From Allosalinactinospora lopnorensis (GTDB lineage Bacteria; Actinomycetota; Actinomycetes; Streptosporangiales; Streptosporangiaceae): a stretch of DNA of 64,000 bases. The stretch is from assembly GCF_000981225.1 (NCBI RefSeq), contig NZ_LAJC01000027.1, positions 1-64,000 of the forward strand, written 5' to 3'. The translations under genes were made by a program, and so were the position numbers. The notes under the pieces are model-generated. The model did no database searches. It saw only the letters and a list, made by a program, of their open reading frames with translations, and was not told where the DNA came from. Shown in pieces: positions 44,943-58,486 of the stretch (the stretch's first letter is position 1; each line of letters starts with the position of its first letter).

Positions 44943-45958
44943 TCAGCCGGCGCGGAAGCCGTCAGGGTTGCCGGACTGCCAGCGCCAGGCGTCGGCACAC
45001 GCCTCGATGACACTCCTGGTGGCCTTCCAGCCGAGGTCGCGCCCAGCCGCCGATGGGTCGGCGTAGCAGGTCGCGATGTCGCCGGGCCGCCGCCCCACGA
45101 CCTCGTAGGGCACCGGGCGCCCGGTCGCCGACTCGAAGGCCCGGATCGCCTGCAGCACTGAGGTGCCCTCGCCGGTACCGAGGTTGTAGGTCCGGTGCCC
45201 GGGGGTGTCGGCAAGGTGCTCAAGGGCGGCGACGTGCCCCCGTGCGAGGTCCAGCACGTGCAGGTAGTCGCGCACGCCCGTGCCGTCGGGGGTGGGGTAG
45301 TCGGCGCCGAAGACCCGCAGCCGTTCCCGTCGGCCGGCGGCGACCTGCGCGATATAGGGGAACAGGTTGTTGGGGGTGCCTTGCGGGTCCTCCCCGATGA
45401 GCCGCTGGGGTGGGCACCGATCGGGTTGAAGTACCGCAGGGAGATGATCCGCCATGCCGGATCCGCCGAGACGAGATCGCGCAGGATCTGCTCGGCGAAG
45501 AGCTTGGTGGCGCCGTAGGGGTTGGTCACCGCGAGCGGCATGTCCTCGGTGATGGGGACCGTGGCGGGATCGCCGTACACGGTCGCCGAGGAGCTGAACA
45601 CCATCCGCCGCACGCCGTGCGCCGCCATGGCCTCGCACAGCGACAGCAGCGCGCCGAGATTGTTGCGGTAGTAGCGCAACGGCTGCTCGGTGGACTCACC
45701 GACGGCTTTCAGACCGGCGCAGTGGATGACGGCGTCGATCTCGTGGTCGCCGAATATCCGCCTCACTGTGCCCGGATCCGCGCAGTCCCCCACGAGGAAC
45801 GGCAGGGTACGGCCGGTGATGCGCTCTACACGGCGAACAGCCTCCCGGTGGCTGTTGCTCAGGTCGTCCAGCAGCACGACCTCATGGCCCGCCTCGACGA
45901 GCTCGACGGCGATGTGGGTGCCGATATATCCGGCACCGCCGGTCAGGAGTATGTTCAT
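44943..45958 (-). CDS. galE: UDP-glucose 4-epimerase (one frameshift)
   Basis: About 338 residues after joining. It interconverts UDP-glucose and UDP-galactose in the Leloir pathway. NAD-binding [49 protein letters not shown] with the Ser/Thr, [17 protein letters not shown] with the catalytic Tyr-x3-Lys, then in the second frame [40 protein letters not shown] and [20 protein letters not shown]. One C is missing near 45400 (coding GGCTCATCGGGG; GGCCTCATC restores [11 protein letters not shown]). ATG at 45958; a longer frame is not supported. Confidence 0.92.
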
Positions 45959-46407
45959 GCAGCGCATCCAGGGTCCTGGTGAAGCCCGCGGGCACGCGGG
46001 CACACCCAGGATAGGCGGGGGAACGTGCGGTTATGCGGACAACTTAGCCGGGCACCGGGCGACCGGTTCGCCTGGCGTCCGGCCGTTTCCGGACACGAGG
46101 GTGCGGTGGGTGCGCCGAAGGGGGCGCGCTGAGCCGTGCCGCCGCCACCCCGCCGCGACGGAGGGGCGGTGCGGCCTCTGGCCCCGTCCGGGTGAACCGG
46201 CGATAGGCGGAATCCCGCCCGTGGCGCGGAATTTCCGCATTTCCCCTTCCCGTGTTATCAACATCACGCCGAGAAGTGATCCGAGCCACTTTCCATTTCG
46301 AAGCGAATCCGGTCGGATCGGGCTTCGCGAAACCCCGACCCACCCCCGCACCTCGATATTCCGAAGTGCGCCGGCTTCACGAAGCCCGATCCCCGAAGTG
46401 CGTTACG
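45959..46407. other. Intergenic region with repeats
   Basis: About 450 bases between galE and a truncated Uma2 gene, less GC-rich at 46230-46420. It contains the inverted repeat listed next and two copies of CCGAAGTGCG (46361-46370 and 46393-46402). No complete gene is recognised. Confidence 0.4.
46316..46391. repeat. Inverted repeat with hairpins
   Basis: GATCGGGCTTCG (46316-46327) and CGAAGCCCGATC (46380-46391) are perfect reverse complements 52 bases apart. The right arm itself holds GGCTTC-AC-GAAGCC (46373-46386). Together with the short direct repeats nearby this looks like the remnant of a small mobile or decayed element next to a truncated gene. Confidence 0.55.
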
Positions 46408-46578
46408 TCACACGACCGCGTTCACAATCCGGCGGTACACGCTCGACGGCGGCGATGGGATCATCACGATTTTCCCGTCACGCACCTCGGCCCGCCAGCC
46501 TTCGGGAACGTCGATCCTCTCCCACGCACGCAGCAACTGCTCGCGGGAAAGCTCCTCGGTCAGAACATCGTTGGCCAT
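46408..46578 (-). pseudogene. Truncated Uma2-family protein (N-terminal fragment)
   Basis: 56 codons from ATG 46578, with GGAGGG five bases upstream. EELSREQLLRAWERIDVPEG, then WRAEVRDGKIVMIPSPPSS is the usual start of Uma2/DUF820 proteins, PD-(D/E)XK nuclease-like proteins of about 190 residues that are expanded in actinomycetes. The frame then reaches a stop after SVYRRIVNAVV, so the nuclease core is absent. It lies beside an inverted repeat and is probably non-functional. Confidence 0.6.
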
Positions 46579-46931
46579 AACGGGCCCTCCGCCCTGTTCA
46601 GCGATTGCAACTCCGCACCGCCCCCTCCTCCGAGGAGAACTCGGCGAGAAACGGTATACCGTATCCGCCAATTTCAGACTATGTGCTGAACAGCCGCAGC
46701 AGAACAGAAATCCCCCAATGTTGCCAGGCTCACCTTTCCCCGTTGCCGCCGTCACTTTCCGGTTCCGCCCCGGACCGCGCCGGCGCGGTCCGGGGATCCG
46801 CGCCCGGCCGCTTGCGAGGGCTACGGCCCTCCTGCTCCGCGCCGGAGCAGGACGCACGCCGTACCGTGGAACCGACCGGGCCGCCGCCCCGGTCGTGAAA
46901 CGCGTGTACGGGCTCCCGGACGGAACGAGAC
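46579..46931. other. Intergenic region with 28-base palindrome
   Basis: About 350 bases between the Uma2 fragment and eda (divergent). It includes the AT-richer stretch GGTATACC near 46653 and the palindrome at 46768-46795. No gene is recognised. Confidence 0.35.
46768..46795. repeat. Perfect 28-base palindrome
   Basis: Two 14-base arms (46768-46781 and 46782-46795, CCCCGGACCGCGCC and its complement) meet without a loop. It could be a cruciform-forming regulatory site or part of a terminator; it lies 137 bases before the eda start. Confidence 0.75.
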
Positions 46932-47584
46932 ATGCTCAGCGATCTGGACACACTCTTCGAAGGCCGGCGCGTCATGGCCATCCTGCGCGGGATGCCGCAA
47001 CGCGAGACGGTGGACCTGGCTACCCGCGCCTGGGACCTCGGAATCACCTGTGTCGAAGTTCCCGCGCAGACACCTGAGGCGCTCGCGGTACTGCGCGCCG
47101 TGGTCCAGGCCGGAGCCGACCGCGGGCACTGGGTGGGCGCGGGCACGGTCATCACCCCGACACAGGTGGACGCGGTCGCGGACGCCGGAGCCGCGTTCAC
47201 CGTCGCACCCGGGTTCGATCCCGCGGTCCTGACGGCCTCCCTGGCCCAAGGCTGCCCCACCTGCCCGGTGTGGCCACGCCCAGCGAGGCGCAGCAGGCGG
47301 TGCGGCACGGGCTGACCTGGCTGAAAGCGTTCCCCGCAACGGCCCTCGGAGTGGACTGGTTCAGCGCGGTACGCGGCCCCTTCCCGGAGGTGAAGCTGGT
47401 GGCCACCGGAGGAGTGAACGCGCACAACGCCCGCGACTACTTCGCCGCGGGCGCCCGGGTGGCCGCCGTGGGGTCGGCGCTGTCCGACCCCGGGCAGATC
47501 GAACTGCTGGGCCGGATCCTGCACGGCGACCCGGACGGCACGGCGGCCGCGAGTGGCGCCGGGGACGCGGTCAGTCCGCAGTGA
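46932..47584 (+). CDS. eda: KDPG/KHG aldolase (one frameshift)
   Basis: About 218 residues after joining. It cleaves 2-keto-3-deoxy-6-phosphogluconate to pyruvate and glyceraldehyde 3-phosphate (Entner-Doudoroff pathway). VMAILRGMPQRETVDLATRA, GITCVEVPAQTPEALAVLRA with the catalytic Glu, HWVGAGTVITPTQVDAVADA, FTVAPGFDPAVLTASLAQG, then in the second frame VATPSEAQQAVRHGLTWLKA with the Schiff-base Lys in WLKAFPA and VKLVATGGVNAHNARDYFAA. One C is missing near 47252 (AAGGCTGCC; AAGGCCTGCC restores AQGLPHLPGVATPSE). It converges with glpD with a 14-base overlap. Confidence 0.9.
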
Positions 47585-49292
47585 TCCCGGCTTCGGGGAC
47601 GATATCGGGCGCCCCGTGCTGGACGGCGTCAGCCTCGTAGTCGGTGTCCTGCTCCTGAGCAGCGCGTTCGACCTCGATCCGCTTGCGGTAGTACTCCACC
47701 TCGCGCTTGACCTGCTCCTCGTCCCAGTCGAGCCCCTCCGCCATGAGGTCGGCCGCCTCCTGCGAGGCGACGATGCCGCGGTCCCACGTCTCGATCGAGA
47801 CGCGGGTGCGCCGGGAGAGCACGTCATCCAGGTGGCGCGCTCCCTCGGAGCGGACCGCGTACACCACTTCGGCGCGCAGGTAGTCGTCGGCTCCGGTAAG
47901 CGGCTCCTTGAGGTCGGGGCGCTCCTTTATCAGCGCGAGCACCTCGCTGATCAGCGATCCGTACCGTTTGAGCAGGTGCGCGACGCGCGCGACGTGCAGA
48001 CCGGACTCCCGGGCGAGCCTGCGCCGCTGGTTCCACAGGGCCGCGAAGCCGTCGGCGCCCACGAGCGGGACCCTGTCGGTCACGGACTCCGGAATGCCCC
48101 CGCCGAGGCCGTGCGCCACGGCGTCCACGGCGTCCTTGGCCATGATCCGGTAGGTGGTGTACTTGCCCCCGGCGATCAGCACCAGGCCCGGAACCGGGTG
48201 GGCGACAGTGTGCTCCCGGGACAACTTGGAGGTCTCATCGGACTCCCCCGACAGCAGCGGGCGCAGGCCCGCGTACACGCCCTCCACGTCGTCGCGGCTG
48301 AGCGGTACCCGCAGCACCTGGTTCAGACGGTCCAGCACGTAGTCGATGTCGGCCCGGCTCGCCGCCGGGTGCGCCTTGTCGAGGTTCCACGCGGTGTCGG
48401 TGGTGCCGATGATCCAGTGCCGCCCCCACGGGATCACGAACAGCACGCTCTTCTCAGTACGCAGGATCATCCCCGAGGACGCGTGGATCCGGTCCCGCGG
48501 AACGACGAGGTGGATCCCCTTGGACGCGTTGACTCGGATCTGGCCGCGTCCGCCCACCATCTCCTGGATGTCGTCGGTCCACACCCCCGCGGCGTTCACG
48601 ACCTGCTTCGCCCGCACGTCGACCTCGGTGTCGTTCTCCAGGTCGCGCACCCGGGCCCCGGTCACGTGCTCGCCCTCCCGCAGGAAACCCACGGCCTGGG
48701 CCCGGGAGGCGATCCGGGCTCCGTAGGTGGCGGCGGTACGCAGCACGGCGACGACGTAGCGCGCGTCGTCGACCTGGGCGTCCCAGTACTGCACGGAGCC
48801 CGCCAGCGCATCGCGGCGCAGCGCCGGGAAGACGCGCAGCGTGCCGGTCCTGGTGAGGTGGCGGTGCGCGGGAAGGGTCCGGGTGGTGGTCAGGGAGAAC
48901 GAGAACAGGTCATACAGCGTGACCCCCGCTCCGATATAGCCGCGCTCCCAGCGCTTCTGGAACGGGAACACGAACGGGACCGGCCGCACCAGGTGCGGAG
49001 CCAGCCGACCGAGCAGCAGTCCCCGTTCGGTCAGCGCCTCGCGGACCAGCCCGAAATCCAGTTGCTCCAGGTAGCGAAGTCCACCGTGGATCAGCTTGCT
49101 GGATCTGCTGGACGTGCCCGAGGCGAAGTCCCGGGCTTCGATCAGGCCTACGGAGAGCCCCCGCGACACCGCGTCCAACGCCACGCCGGCACCCACGATC
49201 CCACCGCCCACCACCAGGACGTCCAGCTCCTCGCCGGCCATGTTCCGCAGGGCTTCGGCTCGCTCGTCCGGACCAATGCGCGCTGCCGTCAT
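47571..49292 (-). CDS. glpD: Glycerol-3-phosphate dehydrogenase, FAD-dependent
   Basis: 573 residues. Membrane-associated flavoprotein that oxidises sn-glycerol 3-phosphate to dihydroxyacetone phosphate. FAD motif LDVLVVGGGIVGAGVALDAV, then SSRSSKLIHGGLRYLEQLDF and LVREALTERGLLLGRLAPHL, GKYTTYRIMAKDAVDAVAHG near the middle, and a helical C-terminal domain (TGADDYLRAEVVYAVRSEGA, HLDDVLSRRTRVSIETWDRG) of the GlpD/GlpA type. The length is typical of actinobacterial GlpD. It stands alone; no glpK or glpF is in the window. Start ATG 49292. Confidence 0.94.
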   Translation of the reverse strand: MTAARIGPDERAEALRNMAGEELDVLVVGGGIVGAGVALDAVSRGLSVGLIEARDFASGTSSRSSKLIHGGLRYLEQLDFGLVREALTERGLLLGRLAPHLVRPVPFVFPFQKRWERGYIGAGVTLYDLFSFSLTTTRTLPAHRHLTRTGTLRVFPALRRDALAGSVQYWDAQVDDARYVVAVLRTAATYGARIASRAQAVGFLREGEHVTGARVRDLENDTEVDVRAKQVVNAAGVWTDDIQEMVGGRGQIRVNASKGIHLVVPRDRIHASSGMILRTEKSVLFVIPWGRHWIIGTTDTAWNLDKAHPAASRADIDYVLDRLNQVLRVPLSRDDVEGVYAGLRPLLSGESDETSKLSREHTVAHPVPGLVLIAGGKYTTYRIMAKDAVDAVAHGLGGGIPESVTDRVPLVGADGFAALWNQRRRLARESGLHVARVAHLLKRYGSLISEVLALIKERPDLKEPLTGADDYLRAEVVYAVRSEGARHLDDVLSRRTRVSIETWDRGIVASQEAADLMAEGLDWDEEQVKREVEYYRKRIEVERAAQEQDTDYEADAVQHGAPDIVPEAGITAD

Positions 49293-49433
49293 CTCACGCC
49301 TTTCCTCGACGGGTCCCTAAAAGGCGACTACCCGTTGTGGCCCACGATCACCAGGCTAACTCGACCTCACTGTCGGTGACCGGTTGCGACCGGCGGCGCG
49401 TCCGGCCGGACGGTGCGGCGTGCGTCCCAGCGC

Positions 49434-50294
49434 TCAACCGGCGCCGGCGACATACTCGTTGGCGCGGGCGAGGACGTCCTCGGCGTAGCTCCGCGACTCG
49501 TTGTAGGTCAGGATCGCCGCCCACCAGTCATCGTCGTCCGTCATGTCGCGGCCGTCGGCGCAAAGGTAGCGCGCGGTGGTGAGGGCGGCGTCGTCGATAT
49601 GGTGCGGATCGGGCTCGCCGCCGGTGGCGCTGGCGCCCCACTGCTCCCACGTGCCGGGGATGAACTGCATGGGCCCCACGGCGCGGTCCCACACCGGATC
49701 GCCGTCGAGTTCTCCGTTGTCGGTGTCGGGGACGGCGGCGGTGCCATTGTTCCCGTCGAGCGGAATACCGATGATGTCCTCGGTCGTACGGCCGTCCGAA
49801 CCGATCTCGCCGCCGGTGAAAGCGCCGTGGTGGGACTCCACCTCCCCGATCCCGGCCAGTGTCGGCCAGGAGATCAGGCAGTCCGGCTCCTCTTCCATGA
49901 TCCGCAGTTGCGCCGCGGCGTAGCCCTGCAGCGCGCGGTGCGGTATCCCGGTGTCCGCGGCGATCCGGTCCAGCCATTCCGGGCTGGGCCGCGCGTACGC
50001 CTCCCGCCGGCTCTCCGGGGAGGGGCGGTTGTCGGGCCGGGGTTCGCCCTCCGCCGCCTCGTCCTGCTCCTCCGCGGGCACGGTGTCGACCACACCCCCG
50101 TTGTCCAGGGGGCCCGGCGGGAGCTGCGGGGGCGCCGCCGAGTCCTGCGTACCGGCCACCAGCCCGGCGACGCCGCCGGCCAGGGCGATGGTGGCGAGCA
50201 CCGCCGCCGCGGCCGTCAGAGCGAGTTTCCGGGTCGAAGGAGGGGCGCCGCCTCCGGTCGGCGCGTCTCGCTCGGTAACGGCAGGGGGGCTCAC
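49434..50294 (-). CDS. Lytic transglycosylase (SLT_2/MltB-like), membrane anchored
   Basis: 286 residues. N-terminal transmembrane anchor LALTAAAAVLATIALAGGVA, a Pro/Glu-rich linker (to about residue 105), then a lysozyme-like domain with IPHRALQGYAAAQLRIMEEE, ISWPTLAGIGEVESHHGAFT (catalytic Glu in GEVESHHG), DRAVGPMQFIPGTWEQWGAS and LTTARYLCADGRD. It would cleave peptidoglycan glycan strands outside the membrane. GTG at 50294 is chosen because GAGGTG lies upstream; the frame extends further to 50354. Confidence 0.85.
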   Translation of the reverse strand: MSPPAVTERDAPTGGGAPPSTRKLALTAAAAVLATIALAGGVAGLVAGTQDSAAPPQLPPGPLDNGGVVDTVPAEEQDEAAEGEPRPDNRPSPESRREAYARPSPEWLDRIAADTGIPHRALQGYAAAQLRIMEEEPDCLISWPTLAGIGEVESHHGAFTGGEIGSDGRTTEDIIGIPLDGNNGTAAVPDTDNGELDGDPVWDRAVGPMQFIPGTWEQWGASATGGEPDPHHIDDAALTTARYLCADGRDMTDDDDWWAAILTYNESRSYAEDVLARANEYVAGAG

Positions 50295-50432
50295 GGACAC
50301 CTCATTCGGGTAGGGGCACGGTTCGGTCGAACAACCTACTGCCCGCCGCGGCACCGGACCAGTTCCGGAAAAAATGAGGGCGCCCCCTGCCGACCAGAAG
50401 GACGCCCGAAATCATTTTGCCTGGTGGAACCG

Positions 50433-53239
<2,807 letters not shown>

Positions 53240-53420
53240 CTAGGAGGTTGACCGGCGGCGATACCCGTGAACACAGAACACCGCAGGTCGGCGCGAGCGC
53301 ACGTGGCCGGGCTCACAGCGGGCGCCGCGGCAGGGTGCGGCGCGGCCGCGGGCAGCAGCGGACCGCGAGGGGCGCACGCGGACACCGAAGCATACCCGGC
53401 GCCCCGGAAACCGCTGCCGT

Positions 53421-53573
53421 TCAGCGCGTGACCGCGGGCTCCGGACACGGGAGGTCGCCGACGATCGCCCACGCGGGCGGGAACAGAAGGGTGACGTCGC
53501 CCTGGCCGTAGAGGTCGTAGTGGATCCGGACGCCGTCGCGTTCCAGCGCCGTCTCCTGGAACCGCTGCCGCAC
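53421..53573 (-). pseudogene. Truncated alpha/beta hydrolase fragment
   Basis: About 50 codons from GTG 53573: QETALERDGVRIHYDLYGQG, then DVTLLFPPAWAIVGDLPC. This is the first beta-strand region of alpha/beta hydrolases (RDGVRIHYEVYG.G..VLLLPTWSIV). The frame ends soon after, and no frame carries on the nucleophile elbow or catalytic His. Probably a decayed gene. The bases from 53574 to 53846 show no gene. Confidence 0.45.
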
Positions 53574-53846
53574 CCCATCACCCCCCGGGTGCCTCTCTTC
53601 CAGGCTGCCGATCCCCGAAGGACCGAGGGAGCGGACCGGCTCCAGGCCCCACCAGCGGATTTCCCGCGGAATCGGACGATCCGCACACCGGCGCCGGTGT
53701 GCGCGGCACGGAAGCACGCCTCCTCACGCCAAGGACACGCCGGACTTCCGCATCAGTGCGGAAAGCGGCAGTAGTGCCGGTACCGGACCCGGGACGGGCA
53801 GCGGATGCCGCGGGGACCGGGACTGGGGGAGCAATGCCGCGTCCGG

Positions 53847-54470
53847 CTAGAAGAGGCGGTTCGCCACGGCCACTTCCCGAAGCCGAGCAAGAGCTCGGTG
53901 CTGGGCAACCCGAACCGCTCCGGCCGACATTCCCAGTACATGTCCCGTCTCATCAGCTGTTAGACCCGCAATCACGCGCATGACGAGCAGCCTTCGCTGC
54001 TGCTCGGGAAGTTCACTCAGCAACGCCCGCGCCCGCTCCGCCTCGACGGTACGCACCGCGGCCTCCTCGGGGCCCGGACCGTCGTCGGGGCGGTCCGGCA
54101 CGGTACCGGTCGGCATGTCCGCGCGGGTGCCCCCGCGCAGGGTGTCGGCCACTTTGTGGGCCGCGATCCCGAACACGAAGGCCGCGAACGGCCGCCCCAT
54201 GTCGCGGTAGCGCGGTAGCGCGGCGAGCAGGGCGATGCAGACCTCCTGCGCAACGTCATCGGAGTAGTGCACGTACCCGGAGACGCGGGCCAGGCGGGCC
54301 CGGCAGTAACGGACGACCATGGGACGGACTTCACGGATGAGCGAGTCCACCGCTCCATGATCGCCCTGAACCGCGAGCGAGGTCAGGTGATTCAGTTCTG
54401 TGTCGTCCGCTCTGCGTCGGGCACCAGGTCGTTCCGCGAGCGTGCCCCCCGCGACGCGTAGATCCGTCAC
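53847..54470 (-). CDS. shbA: ShbA/SigD-family RNA polymerase sigma factor
   Basis: 207 residues, ECF-like sigma-70. Region 2: [57 protein letters not shown]. Region 4: [54 protein letters not shown]. In Streptomyces the homologue ShbA drives transcription of the principal sigma gene hrdB; in Mycobacterium it is SigD, near guaB and groEL1 as here. GTG start at 54470 lacks a clear Shine-Dalgarno; a longer frame is not supported. No anti-sigma gene overlaps. Confidence 0.88.
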   Translation of the reverse strand: MTDLRVAGGTLAERPGARRRADDTELNHLTSLAVQGDHGAVDSLIREVRPMVVRYCRARLARVSGYVHYSDDVAQEVCIALLAALPRYRDMGRPFAAFVFGIAAHKVADTLRGGTRADMPTGTVPDRPDDGPGPEEAAVRTVEAERARALLSELPEQQRRLLVMRVIAGLTADETGHVLGMSAGAVRVAQHRALARLREVAVANRLF

Positions 54471-54634
54471 GTATCGAATGATGCCCCCACACGCAGACCT
54501 ACACGTCACGAACCCCGGCAACAGAATGATCACATTTGGCGGAAAAGCCGGACAAAAGCATGCGCGCCCCAGGCAATCCCAGGGCACGCATGATAATGCA
54601 GATCCGGTTCTGTTACACGGATGACGGCGCTATC

Positions 54635-56256
<1,622 letters not shown>

Positions 56257-56376
56257 CTAAGTCCTCAATCCGTGCAAGTACCCATGCGGTACGTCGGAGA
56301 ACGAAAACCGCCCCACCCGGCATCGCGCCGGCCGGGGCGGAGTGTCATGTCGATGACGTCGGAAAGCGCCGGGACC

Positions 56377-56685
56377 TTACTTCTCGATGACCGCGAGCAG
56401 GTCGCGGGCGGAGAGAACGAGGTATTCCTCGTTGTTGTACTTGACCTCGGTGCCGCCGTACTTGCTGTACAGAACGACGTCGCCGACCTTCACGTCGAGG
56501 GCGACACGCTTGCCGTTGTCGTCCAGGCGCCCCGGGCCTACGGCCAGGACCTCGCCCTCCTGCGGCTTCTCCTTGGCTGTGTCTGGGATGACCAGGCCGG
56601 ACGCCGTGGTCTGCTCGGCTTCGAGGGTCCTGACGATGACGCGGTCGTCAAGCGGCTTCAGCACGGTCTTGGTGGCGGTCGACAC
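56377..56685 (-). CDS. groES: Co-chaperonin GroES (Hsp10)
   Basis: 102 residues. [39 protein letters not shown] with the mobile loop, [20 protein letters not shown] and [20 protein letters not shown]. It caps the GroEL ring. GTG at 56685 follows GGAGGT at seven bases; the frame upstream is not coding. First gene of the heat-shock operon; the groEL1 start lies 126 bases downstream. Confidence 0.95.
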   Translation of the reverse strand: MSTATKTVLKPLDDRVIVRTLEAEQTTASGLVIPDTAKEKPQEGEVLAVGPGRLDDNGKRVALDVKVGDVVLYSKYGGTEVKYNNEEYLVLSARDLLAVIEK

Positions 56686-56789
56686 GGTTGTGACCTCCCC
56701 CTTCGGGTTCGATGATTCGAAACGGCATGCTTGTAAAGGGGCGACCACGGCGGCCTGCCGTCGCGGGTGCCAGACCGGCCTCGTCGCGA

Positions 56790-56816
56790 TTAGCACTCTA
56801 CCTTTGAGAGTGCCAA
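56790..56816. promoter_or_regulatory. CIRCE element (HrcA operator)
   Basis: TTAGCACTC (56790-56798), nine bases, then GAGTGCCAA (56808-56816): the CIRCE consensus TTAGCACTC-N9-GAGTGCTAA with one mismatch. It is about 105 bases upstream of groES, as in other actinobacteria, and should bind HrcA and repress groES-groEL1 without heat stress. Confidence 0.95.
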
Positions 56817-56874
56817 TATGGAACATTAGTCGCGGCCATCCGGCTCGTCAAACAACAGGTCACGGGGGAGAACA

Positions 56875-58119
56875 TTGCCGACCAGCGAACCTGTGGCGGT
56901 TCTGCGCGCGCTGCTCACCCCTCCGGGGCAACGGCTGCTCGAAGCGATCGACCCGGCCGAACTGGAGAACGACCCGCTCAAGACCGCCACCCGGCTCCGC
57001 CGCACCTCCGGGACCAGCGGAGGCACCCTCGACGTCGCCCACTCCGAACTCGTGCAGGCCGCCCTCACCCAGGCACGGCTACGCGGGCGCGCGCGGGAGA
57101 AGTTCGGCGGGCTCGCCGACCGGATGTACTTCACCTCCCAGGGGCTTGAGCAGGCCACGCGCCGCCCGGTCGCGGAGTACCGGGCCCAGAGGTTCGCTTC
57201 GGCCCTGGGCGCGGACGCACGCGTCGCCGACCTGTGCTGCGGGATCGGAGCGGACCTGACGAGCCTGGCCGAGGCGGGGCCGGCGGTCGAAGGCGTCGAC
57301 GCCGATCCGCTCACCGCCGCCGTCGCCTCCGCCAACATCGACGCCCGGGGGCTCTCCCCGCGGGCACGGGCGCGCGTGGCCGACGCCGCCGAGGTCGATC
57401 CCGGCGACTACGACGCGGTGCTCTGCGACCCGGCCCGCCGCGGCAGCAAGGGCCGGGTGTTCGACCCGAACGCCTACTCCCCGCCGTGGGCGACCGTCAT
57501 GGAGCTGGCGCACAGGGCACCCGCGGCATGCGTGAAGGCCGCACCGGGGATCCCGCACGATCTGGTTCCCGGCGGCGCGGGCGCGGAGTGGATATCGGTG
57601 AACGGCGACGTGAAGGAGGCCGCGTTGTGGTTCGGTGCGCTGGACGACGCGCCGCGCCGGGCTACGCTGCTGCGCGGCGACGGCGGCGCACCGGCCACCC
57701 TGGTCGCCGATCCCGGTCTGGGGGCGCCCGCCATCGCGCGGCCCGCCCGCTATCTCTACGAACCCGATGGCGCGGTGATCCGCGCGCACCTGGTGGCCGA
57801 AGCCGCCGCGCTGGTGGACGGCGCGCTGCTCGACCCGCACATCGCCTACATCACGTCCGACAAGCTCGTCGAGACGCCCTTCTGCCGGGTCTACGAGGTG
57901 AGTGAGGTGCTGCCCTTCTCGCTGAAGCGCCTCCGCGCGACGCTGCGGGAGCAGCGGGTCGGAACCGTAACGATCAAGAAACGCGGATCGGCCGTCGACG
58001 TGGAGAAGCTGCGCCGCGACCTGAAACCCTCGGGCCCGAACTCCGCTGTCGTCGTCCTTACCAGGATCGCCGAACGCCCCGTCAGCCTGCTGTGTTCCGA
58101 GGTCACAGCTTCGCGGTGA
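56875..58119 (+). CDS. Class I SAM-dependent methyltransferase with THUMP-like domain
   Basis: 414 residues. A helical N-terminus (LLTPPGQRLLEAIDPAELEN, THSELVQAALTQARLRGRAR-like) precedes the SAM-binding region VADLCCGIGADLTSLAEAGP, VEGVDADPLTAAVASANIDA and YDAVLCDPARRGSKGRVFDP, with the DPxRR motif typical of this family. A C-terminal domain (LREQRVGTVTIKKRGSAVDV, LRRDLKPSGPNSAVVVLTRI) is the THUMP-like part, suggesting an RNA substrate. The gene starts with TTG at 56875 after GGGGGAG. It is divergent from groES. The target is not known to me. Confidence 0.88.
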   Translation: MPTSEPVAVLRALLTPPGQRLLEAIDPAELENDPLKTATRLRRTSGTSGGTLDVAHSELVQAALTQARLRGRAREKFGGLADRMYFTSQGLEQATRRPVAEYRAQRFASALGADARVADLCCGIGADLTSLAEAGPAVEGVDADPLTAAVASANIDARGLSPRARARVADAAEVDPGDYDAVLCDPARRGSKGRVFDPNAYSPPWATVMELAHRAPAACVKAAPGIPHDLVPGGAGAEWISVNGDVKEAALWFGALDDAPRRATLLRGDGGAPATLVADPGLGAPAIARPARYLYEPDGAVIRAHLVAEAAALVDGALLDPHIAYITSDKLVETPFCRVYEVSEVLPFSLKRLRATLREQRVGTVTIKKRGSAVDVEKLRRDLKPSGPNSAVVVLTRIAERPVSLLCSEVTASR

Positions 58120-58486
58120 CCGGAGCCCGGACCCCTGGGAGGCCGCGCGGACCACTGGTAGCGCGAACACCGCAAAACGGTCAAATGACACCATCTCGAC
58201 AGAAGACCGCATTTTCCTGACTCACATAGGGATATCGAGGCGCGTATCGCTAAACTGGGGCGCGCTGGATCCTTTTCCTCCCCACGATTTGTCCGGCGGC
58301 ACCCAGCGGCGCACCGGGCCTGTCCCCGTAGCCCCCACTCTTACGGCGTGTAGGCACAGCATGGCCCCTGGTGTTCGTCGGAGGTGCGACCCCTCCGCTA
58401 CGAGCCCGCCGGACCCGCGTCAAGAACATCACTCCCATCCGATGTCGAACAGGATGGGCGCGCCGCCACACAAAAGGAGCCCCTCG
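58120..58486. other. Intergenic region upstream of coiled-coil gene
   Basis: About 367 bases. The AT-richer stretch at 58170-58260 (including TTTTCCTGACTCACATAGGGA) is a likely promoter of the coiled-coil gene. CGGAGG and CCTCCG (58379-58397) form a short hairpin. No gene is recognised. Confidence 0.35.
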
